Origin: Ancylobacter tetraedralis
Lineage (GTDB): Bacteria > Pseudomonadota > Alphaproteobacteria > Rhizobiales > Xanthobacteraceae
Assembly (NCBI RefSeq): GCF_014195655.1
Contig: NZ_JACICD010000006.1
Coordinates: forward strand, 288,908-352,907
Length of the DNA: 64,000 nucleotides
Reading direction: 5' to 3'
The translations under genes were made by a program, and so were the position numbers. Position 1 is the first letter of the stretch. Every line of letters starts with the position of its first letter. Below the pieces are notes generated by a model. It searched no databases, was not told the origin of the DNA, and saw only the letters and a list, made by a program, of their open reading frames with translations. Shown here piece after piece: positions 44,328 to 52,783 of this stretch.

Positions 44328-45714
44328 AGTGATCCCATTCCACGGCGGTCGCCTGCGCGGCGAGTTGCTCATATTCCGCGCGCTTGATGGCGAGGAAGGC
44401 GTGATGCAGCCGCGCGCCCAGTATCTCCCTGACGAAGGCGGAGTGCTCGCAGCGATCGATCGCGTCGAGCCAGCTACGCGGCAGGCTTCGCCCGCGCCCT
44501 TCGGCATGGCCGTCGCCATGTGTGGGCGGGCCGGGATCGCGGTGATTGCGGATACCGTCGAGGGCGGCGCCAAGCGTCACCGCCGCGACGAAATACGGAT
44601 TGGCGTCGACGCCAGCCACGCGGTGCTCGAAATGGCGGGTGGCGCCGCCGACACCGGGCGTGCCGGGAATCCGCAGCGCGACGGTCCTGTTGTCGACGCC
44701 CCAGCTGTCGGAGGCCGGCGAGTAGACAGCGGAGGCGAAACGCCGCCAGGAGTTGAGGAAGGGGGCGAGGATGAGCATCGTCTCCCCCAGCGTCGCGCGC
44801 ACGCCGCCGATGGCGTTCAGCATCAGCGGACTGAGGGAATTGTCGGGCTGATCGGCGAAGAGATTGGCGCCCGAGCTGTCCGCCAGCGACAGATGCAGAT
44901 GCATGCCCGAACCCGACTGATCGCCGAAGGGCTTGGGCATGAACGTCGCTTCCACCCCGAACCGCCTTGCCACGGAGCGGATTAGCCGCTTGGCGATGAT
45001 GACGTCGTCCGCCGCCCGAGCGAGGTCGCGGTAGCGAATGGTCAGCTCGAACTGGCCGACGCCATATTCCGAGATCAGGGATTCCAGCGTCAGGCCAAGT
45101 TTGGCGGCGCCCTCATAGATCGCGTCGAAGAGGGGAGACACTTCGTCGAGCTCGTCGACAGAGAGCGCATTCGGGCCGATGGGGCGTCGGCCGGTCAGCG
45201 GGTAGCGGGCCGGCCCATGGCGCCCCTGCGCGTCCGGCTGCGGATCCACCAGATAGAATTCGAGCTCGAACGCGCCCATGGGCGTAAAGCCGGCCTGCCG
45301 CGCCCGCTCGATCTGCCGGAGCAGAACCGGTCGGGGTTCCACGTCGGTCGGCAGGCCGGCATCGGTGAACATGCTCACCAGTACCTGCCCCCGATTGACG
45401 TGCGGCTGGAGAGCGAGTGTTCCCGGTATCGGCCAGCAGCGCTGATCGGCGCCGCCATCTTCCAGAATGAGGCCCGTGGCCTCGACATCGCGCCCAGTCA
45501 CGTCCTGCGCGAAGATGTTCGTGGGTATCGGACGCCCGGACCGATACAGGGCCTCAAGCTCGTGGCGGCGGATGATCTTGCCGCGGCCGATGCCGTGGCA
45601 ATCGGTCATGACGATGTCGAAGGCCGGCGCGTCGGGGTGGGCGGCAAGAAATTGCTGCGCCTCGTCGAGGCAGGCCCCGGAGGGCGAGGTGTGCGTCATG
45701 TCTTTCTCTGGCAT
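44311..45714 (-). CDS. glutamine synthetase family ligase (gamma-glutamylpolyamine synthetase-like)
   Basis: A 467-residue ATP-dependent ligase of the glutamine synthetase family, PuuA/GlnT branch. The beta-grasp region FDIVMTDCHGIGRGKII precedes the catalytic domain with FELEFYLVDP, ESLISEYGVGQFELTIRY, GSGMHLHLSLADSSGANLFA and DNRTVALRIPGTP. Such enzymes glutamylate amines (putrescine, ethanolamine, isopropylamine) during their degradation. It heads an operon with a hydroxyacyl-CoA dehydrogenase-like protein and a racemase-like protein, which suggests breakdown of a nitrogen-containing compound. A start at 45699 is also possible. Confidence 0.86.
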   Translation of the reverse strand: MPEKDMTHTSPSGACLDEAQQFLAAHPDAPAFDIVMTDCHGIGRGKIIRRHELEALYRSGRPIPTNIFAQDVTGRDVEATGLILEDGGADQRCWPIPGTLALQPHVNRGQVLVSMFTDAGLPTDVEPRPVLLRQIERARQAGFTPMGAFELEFYLVDPQPDAQGRHGPARYPLTGRRPIGPNALSVDELDEVSPLFDAIYEGAAKLGLTLESLISEYGVGQFELTIRYRDLARAADDVIIAKRLIRSVARRFGVEATFMPKPFGDQSGSGMHLHLSLADSSGANLFADQPDNSLSPLMLNAIGGVRATLGETMLILAPFLNSWRRFASAVYSPASDSWGVDNRTVALRIPGTPGVGGATRHFEHRVAGVDANPYFVAAVTLGAALDGIRNHRDPGPPTHGDGHAEGRGRSLPRSWLDAIDRCEHSAFVREILGARLHHAFLAIKRAEYEQLAAQATAVEWDHYGFII

Positions 45715-45741
45715 CGTGGCATGTGTTCCCGCGACACAGCT

Positions 45742-46518
45742 TTACTGAGCCGAGGTTCCGCCATCCACAGGTACCAGCGCGCCTGTCATGAAACTCGCCG
45801 CCTCCGAGGCCAGGAACACCGTCGCATTGGCGATCTCGTCCGGTCGTCCGACACGGCCGAGCGGTATGCTGGCATTGATGGCGCTCATTGTCGCTTCCCG
45901 GCCGCGGTCCGCAATGGCCCGCTCCAGCATCGGCGTCGCCGTGTCCCCGGGGCAGATCGCGTTGACGCGGATGCCGTGGGCGGCGAAGTCGAGCGCCATG
46001 CACCGGGTGAGCTGGGCAAGCGCCGCCTTGGAAACGCAATAGGCGGTCGCGTTTTGCGCGCCCATCAGTGCCCAGTCGGAGGCGATGTTCACGATGGAAC
46101 CCGCGTGCTGCGCCATCATCGTCGGCAGCACGGCCCGCGACATGCGGTAGGCGGAGGAAAGATTGAGGTCGAGGACGGTATTCCATTCGTCATCCGTGCC
46201 ATCGAGTACCGTGCCTCTGACGAGAATGCCGGCATTGTTGATGAGCACATCCACCCGGTCGAACGCCTCCATGGCGCGCCCATGAATGAGGCCGGCAGCG
46301 GCACGGTCCGCGAGATCGGCAACGACCAGCTGCGCTCGGGTGCCGCCCTTGGACAAGGTGGCAAGGGCGTCTTCCCCTCGGGCGCGATTGCGCCCGACGA
46401 TCACGAGATCAGCCCCCTGTTCGGCGAGCTTGGCCGCGATGGCGAATCCGATGCCGGACGTGGCGCCCGTAACAATGCAGGTCTTGCCCTCGAAATGCGT
46501 TATCTCACACCTCTCCAA
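45742..46518 (-). CDS. short-chain dehydrogenase/reductase (SDR)
   Basis: A roughly 258-residue classical SDR. The NAD(P) motif is TCIVTGATSGIGFAIAAKL, then DVLINNAGILVRGTV, the catalytic S-Y-K region NIASDWALMGAQNATAYCVSK and ICPGDTATPMLERA. The start is uncertain. No ATG or GTG lies in frame near the conserved N-terminus. TTG at 46518 is given, but the best ribosome binding site (GGAGAGG) points to an ATA codon six nt downstream, which may be a mutated start. A decayed relative lies at 13135-13511. Confidence 0.8.
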   Translation of the reverse strand: MERCEITHFEGKTCIVTGATSGIGFAIAAKLAEQGADLVIVGRNRARGEDALATLSKGGTRAQLVVADLADRAAAGLIHGRAMEAFDRVDVLINNAGILVRGTVLDGTDDEWNTVLDLNLSSAYRMSRAVLPTMMAQHAGSIVNIASDWALMGAQNATAYCVSKAALAQLTRCMALDFAAHGIRVNAICPGDTATPMLERAIADRGREATMSAINASIPLGRVGRPDEIANATVFLASEAASFMTGALVPVDGGTSAQ

Positions 46519-46656
46519 AGGTGAAGCCCCTGCGCGCGAGCGGAGGCCCGTGAAACCGACGCCGCGCGGGTCGAACGAGAGGCAGCAGCGTAAATTGCGA
46601 TCTGCGATCGCGCAATGCTTCGTGCTGGTCCTGTTCACGAGAAGAGGCGGGCGGAA

Positions 46657-47325
46657 CTAGGGAGCCGTGTCGTCCTCGGCGAAGCTGACATGCGCCAGCA
46701 GGAAATGCGTGCCGGCCAGAATAACCCGCGCAATCGCCGCGCCAGCCCTCGGGCCGTCCCCCGCCTTCAACGCCGCGATGGCTTCGTCATGGAAATTGGC
46801 ATCGAGCATTTGCGGGAGGCGCCCGTTAAGGTGGCGCAGGAAGGGGCCTGCCTGAAGCCAGAGCAGCCGGATATGCGCCTTCAGAGTCTGTGAAGGCGTG
46901 TAGCGGTAGATGGTGAACTTCAGCCGCTGATTGATGTCGAGATAGCGCTGGGTGTCGTTCTCGGCGAAGGCTGCGTCCAACTCCGCGCCGCAGTCCTCAA
47001 GTTCCCGCAAGCCTGCCGCGTCGATGCAGCCCGCGGCCTGCTCCGCCGCCCGACCTTCCAGCAGAGCGCGAAGTTCCATCACGTCGCGGAACCGTACCGG
47101 ATCGACGGACGGCACCGCATAGGTCCCGTTGGCATTCTGCACAAGGCCGCCTTCGGCCAGCAGCCGGCCGAGTGCCGCGCGCACCGGCATGTCGCTCGTC
47201 CCCAGCGCGGCAGCCAGTTTACGCGAACTCACTTTCTGTCCGGGCGCGAAACCGCCACGCATCAGCACGTCGGTGATCTGCGTGTAGACCTGCTCGTGCA
47301 TCGACTGGAAGGTGATGCGCGACAC
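46657..47325 (-). CDS. GntR-family (FadR subfamily) transcriptional regulator
   Basis: A 222-residue GntR regulator. The winged helix-turn-helix (residues 5-75) includes SMHEQVYTQITDVLMRGGFA, PGQKVSSRKLAAALGTSDMP and VRAALGRLLAEGGL. The FCD effector domain follows from about residue 88 (FRDVMELRALLEGRAAEQAA). A GTG start at 47325 with GAAGGA upstream is proposed; ATG at the MHEQV methionine is an alternative. It is downstream of, and codirectional with, nothing on its left except the SDR gene 139 nt away, and it closes the catabolic part of the window. Confidence 0.85.
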   Translation of the reverse strand: MSRITFQSMHEQVYTQITDVLMRGGFAPGQKVSSRKLAAALGTSDMPVRAALGRLLAEGGLVQNANGTYAVPSVDPVRFRDVMELRALLEGRAAEQAAGCIDAAGLRELEDCGAELDAAFAENDTQRYLDINQRLKFTIYRYTPSQTLKAHIRLLWLQAGPFLRHLNGRLPQMLDANFHDEAIAALKAGDGPRAGAAIARVILAGTHFLLAHVSFAEDDTAP

Positions 47326-47795
47326 GACGGGTGAATCCTTCAAGGCAGTCTCCGATGCCGTCCGATCCTGAGGGCAGATCAGCTTCAAAGGGACGCCGAT
47401 CTTAAGGGGCGTCAAGATGTACACCGCCACGCCGCACCCGCATCCCTGCGTTGGCATCGTGAGCAATACTTCAAGCAATGAGGCCGACCGCATCGTTATG
47501 CTACAGGTAATGGGATTCGAACCCACGACCCCAACCTCAGCAAAATCGCTCTATGTAGCCGCTCGGAACATACCAGCTGCAGCACACGGCCCGCGCGCCA
47601 ACGCCAGCGACCGAGGGCACGTGCCAACATCCCAACCCAATGACACGATTTCGGCAACGAAAATGGCGATCTTCCGCCTCGTCCAAAGCCCCCCTGAGGT
47701 TGCTGGCGCGCCGACCAGAGTGGAACTACGAACACTTATGTCCTTGAAATCGCTACGACTTAGGGACGCCCTCAAAAGGGGCTTGGCTCTGCACT
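47326..47795. other. junction region around the tRNA fragment
   Basis: Apart from the tRNA 3' fragment no feature is supported in this 470-nt stretch. Base composition falls after 47545 and the next gene on the right lacks its normal N-terminus, so the segment probably contains a recombination junction. Confidence 0.4.
47503..47545 (-). tRNA. tRNA 3' fragment (T-arm and acceptor end only)
   Basis: On the minus strand the sequence reads a variable loop followed by GTGGG-TTCGAAT-CCCAT, a standard T-arm, and then TACCTG resembling an acceptor 3' strand. No matching 5' acceptor strand, D-arm or anticodon arm is found in the adjacent 90 nt. Such fragments are typical attachment-site scars left by elements integrating into tRNA genes. 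It stands at the change from catabolic genes to the protease-rich region. Confidence 0.45.
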
Positions 47796-49133
47796 GTGGT
47801 TCGCGCCATGCGCCCGGGTCCATCCTCGCCAATTTCTTATTACGATCAGGTCGCCTACTATGATCCCGGGCTCGGCGCCGGCGAAATCGAAGGTGCAACG
47901 CCCTCAAAGATAATGAGCGGTTTAGAGTCCGCCGTAGGGGCGGGTATCGAAGACAACATGATCGATTGCTACGCGAAAGTCATTTCCCACTACGAGCCTG
48001 GCGATCGTATCATCTTGATTGGATTTTCACGCGGCGCTTATACAGTGCGTGCGCTCGCCAACATGATGAACCTATGCGGAGTGCCTACTAAACTTCGCGA
48101 CGGATCGGCTATACCCCGACATGGCCCGCAACTTATGGCGATCGCAACAGAGGCAGTGAAGTCGGTGTATAGCCACGGCACGGGAAAGCCGCGCCGCCAA
48201 CAGCCCTACTTTGCACAGCGCGAAGAAAAGGGGCGGCGGTTCCGCGTGGCCTATGGATGCACAGCCTGCGACGGCTCCGACAATCTACGCGGTAATGTCG
48301 AGCCCGATTTCGTCGGCGTTTTCGATACCGTCGCCGCGCTTCAAAATGCAGTTGTGACTTGGCTGGTCCGCGGGGCGTTTGCGGGCACCGTACTTCTGCT
48401 CGCTGCCAGCTTCTTCTTTGACTGGCACTGGGTATTGAGTTTGGTCTTTGGCGCCCTCACCTGTGTCGTCCTCATCGGCTATGTTTGGACAGTAACACGG
48501 CAGATACGATACTTTGAGGAAGATCCCCACGCGCCGCTGAACCTCTGGAATCCATTCAATTGGCGAAAAGCCATTCTCAACACGCACCGGGCATATTGGC
48601 GCAAGGAAAATTACGACCGGTGGCTTTCACCCAAGGTCGGTTTTGCGCGCCATGCGCTCTCTATTGACGAAAACCGAGCCGATTTCCCCCGCGTTGAATG
48701 GGGTACGCGCGCCGCCGTGCAGGAGAATGAGGGCAAAGAGCACCAATGGCTTGACCAGCTCTGGTTCGCCGGCTGCCACAGCGATGTCGGCGGCAGCTAC
48801 CCGGAGGATGAGTCCCGGCTGAGCGATATTGCGCTCGAGTGGATGATCGGAGAACTCAAAGCCTGCATCCCCTCGATCATCGTTAGAGACGAGCTGGTTG
48901 TCACCACTCCAGACGCGCTTGGCCTGCAGCATGACGAGGTTTGGATGACACAGCGATGGTACTTTAGGAAAAGATGGAAGCGCCGCCCTCGTCTTGTTGA
49001 ATCAGAGTTTCGCCTGCATCCAACTGTCATTGAGAGGCTCGAAGCGCCCGCCGTGCCTGACCCTGAATATTCCCGACCCTATCGTCCGCCACAGCTAGCT
49101 GACCATCCTCAAGCGAGAGGATTCTTCGACTAG
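47796..49133 (+). CDS. DUF2235 (Tle1-like) alpha/beta hydrolase, N-terminally truncated
   Basis: A 445-codon frame with DUF2235 features: YYDPGLG, the nucleophile elbow ILIGFSRGAYTVRALANM and the late motif WFAGCHSDVGGSYPEDESRL. Some relatives are type VI secretion phospholipases. Two transmembrane helices are inserted around residues 190-235 (GAFAGTVLLLAASFFF, LVFGALTCVVLIGYVW), a feature of a membrane-anchored subgroup. The usual N-terminus with the CDGTW strand is missing, and the first 12-15 codons are unlike the family, so the gene was probably cut at its 5' end by the junction at 47.5-47.8 kb. GTG 47796 and ATG 47808 are possible starts. Confidence 0.72.
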   Translation: MVRAMRPGPSSPISYYDQVAYYDPGLGAGEIEGATPSKIMSGLESAVGAGIEDNMIDCYAKVISHYEPGDRIILIGFSRGAYTVRALANMMNLCGVPTKLRDGSAIPRHGPQLMAIATEAVKSVYSHGTGKPRRQQPYFAQREEKGRRFRVAYGCTACDGSDNLRGNVEPDFVGVFDTVAALQNAVVTWLVRGAFAGTVLLLAASFFFDWHWVLSLVFGALTCVVLIGYVWTVTRQIRYFEEDPHAPLNLWNPFNWRKAILNTHRAYWRKENYDRWLSPKVGFARHALSIDENRADFPRVEWGTRAAVQENEGKEHQWLDQLWFAGCHSDVGGSYPEDESRLSDIALEWMIGELKACIPSIIVRDELVVTTPDALGLQHDEVWMTQRWYFRKRWKRRPRLVESEFRLHPTVIERLEAPAVPDPEYSRPYRPPQLADHPQARGFFD

Positions 49134-49266
49134 CAAATTCTGCTCCTCTGACAGAACGGGGCTGCTAGACGACCGATCGGCTTTCGATAGCGAACCGCAA
49201 ATAGCTGCCTTCGTCCACGTTAGTTGATATAATCAACGATTCGAGCGCGGCACGCCGCACTTGGCT

Positions 49267-50148
49267 TCACTGCTCTTCGAAAGGTGACACGCGAAACACG
49301 AGATAATTAAAGCCGACGGCTTGTCCGGTTTCCTTCCGAACAATCTGCTGCGCGTCGACATTCCAGGCAATGCTGGACCAGTCCCAGTTCACATCGTCCG
49401 CCTGGATCACGGCGAATGAGCCGTGGCGCAGCGCAACCGAGGTTTGGCTCGCCGAGAAATCGAGACCCAGCTTGAAGAAATGTATCTGCTTGTTCTTGCT
49501 GCGCTTGAGGACGGCCGTCACGACGGACGAGGCAAGGCCTACGAAGGGCTTCAGCGCCGGCTGAACCGTCGTAAGAAGACCGAGCCCCTCTCGAAACGTG
49601 CCGCTACTCAACGCGGACAGGAGATCCTCGTCGGTTTTGCTCCGGACGTTGATCGTCTTGCCTTCAAATGCGATCCCGTTGTTGCCGACCGTTACGCCGA
49701 GGAAGATCGGTGCACCGCTGACCGCCGCACTCGCACCGTCATTCGCCTCGGTCTTCAGCGCGAACTGCATTTCCTCCTGCTCGCCTTGGGCCTGATTCTT
49801 GCCCGTGAACTCGCAAAGTATCTCGTGCGTCCCGCGCCCCGGATATCTCTGGACCCAGAATTTCTCGAGGCTGATCTTGATCCGAGATCCCTTAAGAGAA
49901 GGATCGGGAGGCAGGATGGCCGCATTTTCGATCGAAGCGAGTCGGTTGCTCGGGGCTGGGGGAATGAAGCCAATCAGGACACCGGTGTGCCCCCACACCT
50001 CCGAGCCCCAGTTCAAGCCGAAGGCCTGTCCAGTACCGCCCGCCGGTGCGAGGGCATCTGCCGCTTCATGATCATCGATCTCGCGCAGATACTCGATGAC
50101 TTTCGACGGGTTTTTGTTGCCTAAATTGCCCCTTGCGCTCGACGCCAT
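49267..50148 (-). CDS. unknown protein of the S8 protease/AAA module
   Basis: A 293-residue protein that I do not recognise. It has no signal peptide or transmembrane helix. Residues 55-160 look beta-rich (GVLIGFIPPAPSNRLASIEN, IKISLEKFWVQRYPGRGTHE, ILCEFTGKN), and an amphipathic segment with several glycines follows near 190-225. It begins 1 nt after the stop of the S8 protease gene on the same strand, so the two are surely cotranscribed. It could be a substrate, sensor or inhibitor of the protease; nothing in the sequence decides among these. Confidence 0.7.
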   Translation of the reverse strand: MASSARGNLGNKNPSKVIEYLREIDDHEAADALAPAGGTGQAFGLNWGSEVWGHTGVLIGFIPPAPSNRLASIENAAILPPDPSLKGSRIKISLEKFWVQRYPGRGTHEILCEFTGKNQAQGEQEEMQFALKTEANDGASAAVSGAPIFLGVTVGNNGIAFEGKTINVRSKTDEDLLSALSSGTFREGLGLLTTVQPALKPFVGLASSVVTAVLKRSKNKQIHFFKLGLDFSASQTSVALRHGSFAVIQADDVNWDWSSIAWNVDAQQIVRKETGQAVGFNYLVFRVSPFEEQ

Positions 50149-50149
50149 T

Positions 50150-52783
50150 TCAGCCCCTCACTCTCGTTCTGACGCGGGTCGGCACAGCAACACGTTTGGC
50201 ACGAACACGGGCGGCGACGTCGGCGAATAGATCCTGGCGGACCGGCTGCCCCATCTCCAACGTGATCGCTAGCGCATAGGGTATGTCGACATTGGCGAAA
50301 GCCACGAGATCCGCACGCGCCTGTACGCCGACGAAGATGTCGCCTGTAGGTGCTGTTCGAATGAGCTTCTTTCCCTCGAGGACGATATGCTGGAGCGTGC
50401 CCCGGCGCGTCGCGTCCACTACCGGGCCAGTCACCTTCTTTGAACCGTCCTCGCCCTTCACGCCATCAAGGCCGTCCCAGAATTTCCGCTTGCCATCTCC
50501 ATCGACCACCTCGACGAGCACACCACGATAGCGCTTGGTGACTGGATCGATCGGACTGCTCCAGGCGAGAGTCATTGTGACGCGGCGTATCTCGCGATTG
50601 TTGATCATCGCCCGCGGCACCGGGAGGCGATATTCATGGAGCTCGTCATGGTTGATCACGTCGTCCGCAAGCAGCGTGATGCGGCTGCCATCCGCGCTGA
50701 CTACCCTGGTATGATCTGGCTTTCCATAACCAATTGTGCGAGAAACAGCCTCGCGCCGCCGCTGCCACTTGCCCGGATAGAGGCTGTACAGCAGTTCGCC
50801 CGTTGCGCCCCATCCGCAACCATGCGCCAGGAGCGCCTTGAGAACTACCGCGCGGGTTGCGCTCTCGGCCCATACCTCGTCATTCTCTTCGAAGATGTCT
50901 TCAGCAACGTCCGCCAAGCGGATGGCGGCGCGCGTGATCAGTGCTGCGGCATTGCTAGTGCCCGTTGAGAAACCGAGACGGCCGTTGGTGACGCCTGAGG
51001 GATCGGGCACGGCGGTTAGCTGACCAATATCGGGGTGCTCGATCGCCCAGACTGAGAGCAAACCGTCCTCGACATCCGACTGGACGAACTGACGGCCGCC
51101 GGTTTCAACCATGTCCGGCTTAATCGCACGATTGATGCCCAACCCCACACTCGAGGTGATGTTGGTGACTCCCGAGACGGGATCGTAAGGCTCAGTCATT
51201 CCGTTAGGGCAAGCACCTGAACCGTCGCCATGTATTGCACCTACGGTGAGGCTGTTCATCGACTCGGCCGGACTCAGGATGATTCGGCGTCCCTTCGCTT
51301 TTTCAACGCACCTCAGCACCGCGACTTGACGCTCGATCGGATCAGCATCGGCGAATGCCTGGGCATCTGCGTATGCGTCGAGGATGAAGGGATCGTTCGA
51401 GTTGCCGGCGCTCACGACGAATAGCAGCCGATAGGTGTAGCTCAGATGGTCTAGCAGCTTGGCCCAATAACTCGGGCGCTGGGCGAAGGGCGCCTCGCGA
51501 TCGCAGATGGAGTGGTTGACGATTACGATATTCTCACCCTGCGCCGGCAGGCCATCGATGCCCTCCATCAGTGCGGTGACCGCACGGTAGACCATGGCGA
51601 TCGGTAGCTTATCAGGCGGCGTGCACTCGACGTTGAGATGCTGCGGCGAGGCGAGCACCGGGACTACGGTCAGCGGACGCTCGATTGGTCCGGGATCGTC
51701 ACCAAGATCGCCATGGACGATGAGAGATGCCATCGAGGTGCCGTGCTTCCGGCGGGCCACCGGAACCATTGCCGCACCTATATCAACTTCTTGAATATCG
51801 AGCCTGCCGGCAAGCAGTACATGATTGTCGACTGGATATCCGTCGAGGAGCGCCGCAACAGAAGGGCCGCTAAGAGCAACCGGGCCTTCCGCCACTTCTG
51901 CAACGACCCCGTCGCCTTCTATACCGCCATCCGCGCGATAGAGTGACTGGGGGCGGACCTTCATTACCCGGTCGGCGTCCGCAATCGGACCCTTGAGCGA
52001 CTGAAGCATCCTTGCCTGAGCAATCGGGATCTCGATCAGCGCCGCCTGGTAATGGATCGGCTCTATCGTTGCAAAATCGAGCAGCTGGCCACCCAGCACG
52101 GCGAGCAGCTCTGTAACGTAGGTGCGCGCGTCCGCCCGGAGCGCGGGTTCGGCGCGGAACCAGAGATCGAGCTCAAGCCTAACAGGACGATCAGGGTGAT
52201 CTCGCGCCATGCGCTCGACATAGCGATCGGTGGTGGGATCGACGCGATCCTTGGCGGACCAGGGACGAACATCACTCAGGTAACCGAATAGCGGCCACCA
52301 TTCGCCCTCGCCGCCAGTTGGCTTCGCCGCACCTGCGCTGAACCGCTTCCACAGCGACACTATCTTCTGTAGCCCAGCGATAGTGGGCATCGTCACGTAG
52401 AGCACGCTCTGAGCGCTCTTCGCGGAGTCGGGATCCTCGTCCTCGCCTTGCTCCTCGTGCTCATCGTCGGCGAGGTCGTAATCCTCTCCAAGCCACTCGA
52501 ACCCCGCAGAGCGAGCGGCCAGAATGAACTTCGGAACGTTGGAAAGAGGGTTAATGACCTCGAAAACGAGTGCGCGGTCTGGTGCAACCTCCGACGGTGA
52601 TTGCTTCAGGTCGGCGCCTTCCAGCAGACGGACGACACTGTTCTCGATCGCGTCGAACTTAGGACCCTGACGTGTCGCCTGCTCCCCCGAGGAGATCGCC
52701 CTGGGGAAGAACGCCCGCCTTCCGGGTTTTCTTGTTTGTCGCGCGGGTTCGCGACGGATTCTGACGATTGGTCGTTGGGCCAC
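50150..52783 (-). CDS. subtilisin-like S8 family serine protease
   Basis: An 877-residue cytoplasmic-type protease without a signal peptide. The catalytic triad is D314 (VAALLDGYPVDNH), H347 (RRKHGTSMASLIV) and S610 (FSTGTSNAAALI), with the oxyanion asparagine N461 in FVVSAGNSND. The N-terminal 300 residues carry no recognised domain and include an acidic patch at 105-120. A beta-rich C-terminal part follows the protease core. Its start overlaps the end of the AAA+ ATPase gene by 125 nt in another frame, an unusually long overlap that implies tight coupling. AAA+/S8 pairs are widespread in bacteria and are suspected conflict-system components. Confidence 0.87.
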   Translation of the reverse strand: MAQRPIVRIRREPARQTRKPGRRAFFPRAISSGEQATRQGPKFDAIENSVVRLLEGADLKQSPSEVAPDRALVFEVINPLSNVPKFILAARSAGFEWLGEDYDLADDEHEEQGEDEDPDSAKSAQSVLYVTMPTIAGLQKIVSLWKRFSAGAAKPTGGEGEWWPLFGYLSDVRPWSAKDRVDPTTDRYVERMARDHPDRPVRLELDLWFRAEPALRADARTYVTELLAVLGGQLLDFATIEPIHYQAALIEIPIAQARMLQSLKGPIADADRVMKVRPQSLYRADGGIEGDGVVAEVAEGPVALSGPSVAALLDGYPVDNHVLLAGRLDIQEVDIGAAMVPVARRKHGTSMASLIVHGDLGDDPGPIERPLTVVPVLASPQHLNVECTPPDKLPIAMVYRAVTALMEGIDGLPAQGENIVIVNHSICDREAPFAQRPSYWAKLLDHLSYTYRLLFVVSAGNSNDPFILDAYADAQAFADADPIERQVAVLRCVEKAKGRRIILSPAESMNSLTVGAIHGDGSGACPNGMTEPYDPVSGVTNITSSVGLGINRAIKPDMVETGGRQFVQSDVEDGLLSVWAIEHPDIGQLTAVPDPSGVTNGRLGFSTGTSNAAALITRAAIRLADVAEDIFEENDEVWAESATRAVVLKALLAHGCGWGATGELLYSLYPGKWQRRREAVSRTIGYGKPDHTRVVSADGSRITLLADDVINHDELHEYRLPVPRAMINNREIRRVTMTLAWSSPIDPVTKRYRGVLVEVVDGDGKRKFWDGLDGVKGEDGSKKVTGPVVDATRRGTLQHIVLEGKKLIRTAPTGDIFVGVQARADLVAFANVDIPYALAITLEMGQPVRQDLFADVAARVRAKRVAVPTRVRTRVRG

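Noticed and set aside
47490..47600. Complete tRNA gene on the minus strand
   Set aside because: Only the T-arm and a possible 3' acceptor strand are present. No 5' acceptor strand complementary to TACCTG and no anticodon arm could be folded, so it is listed as a fragment.
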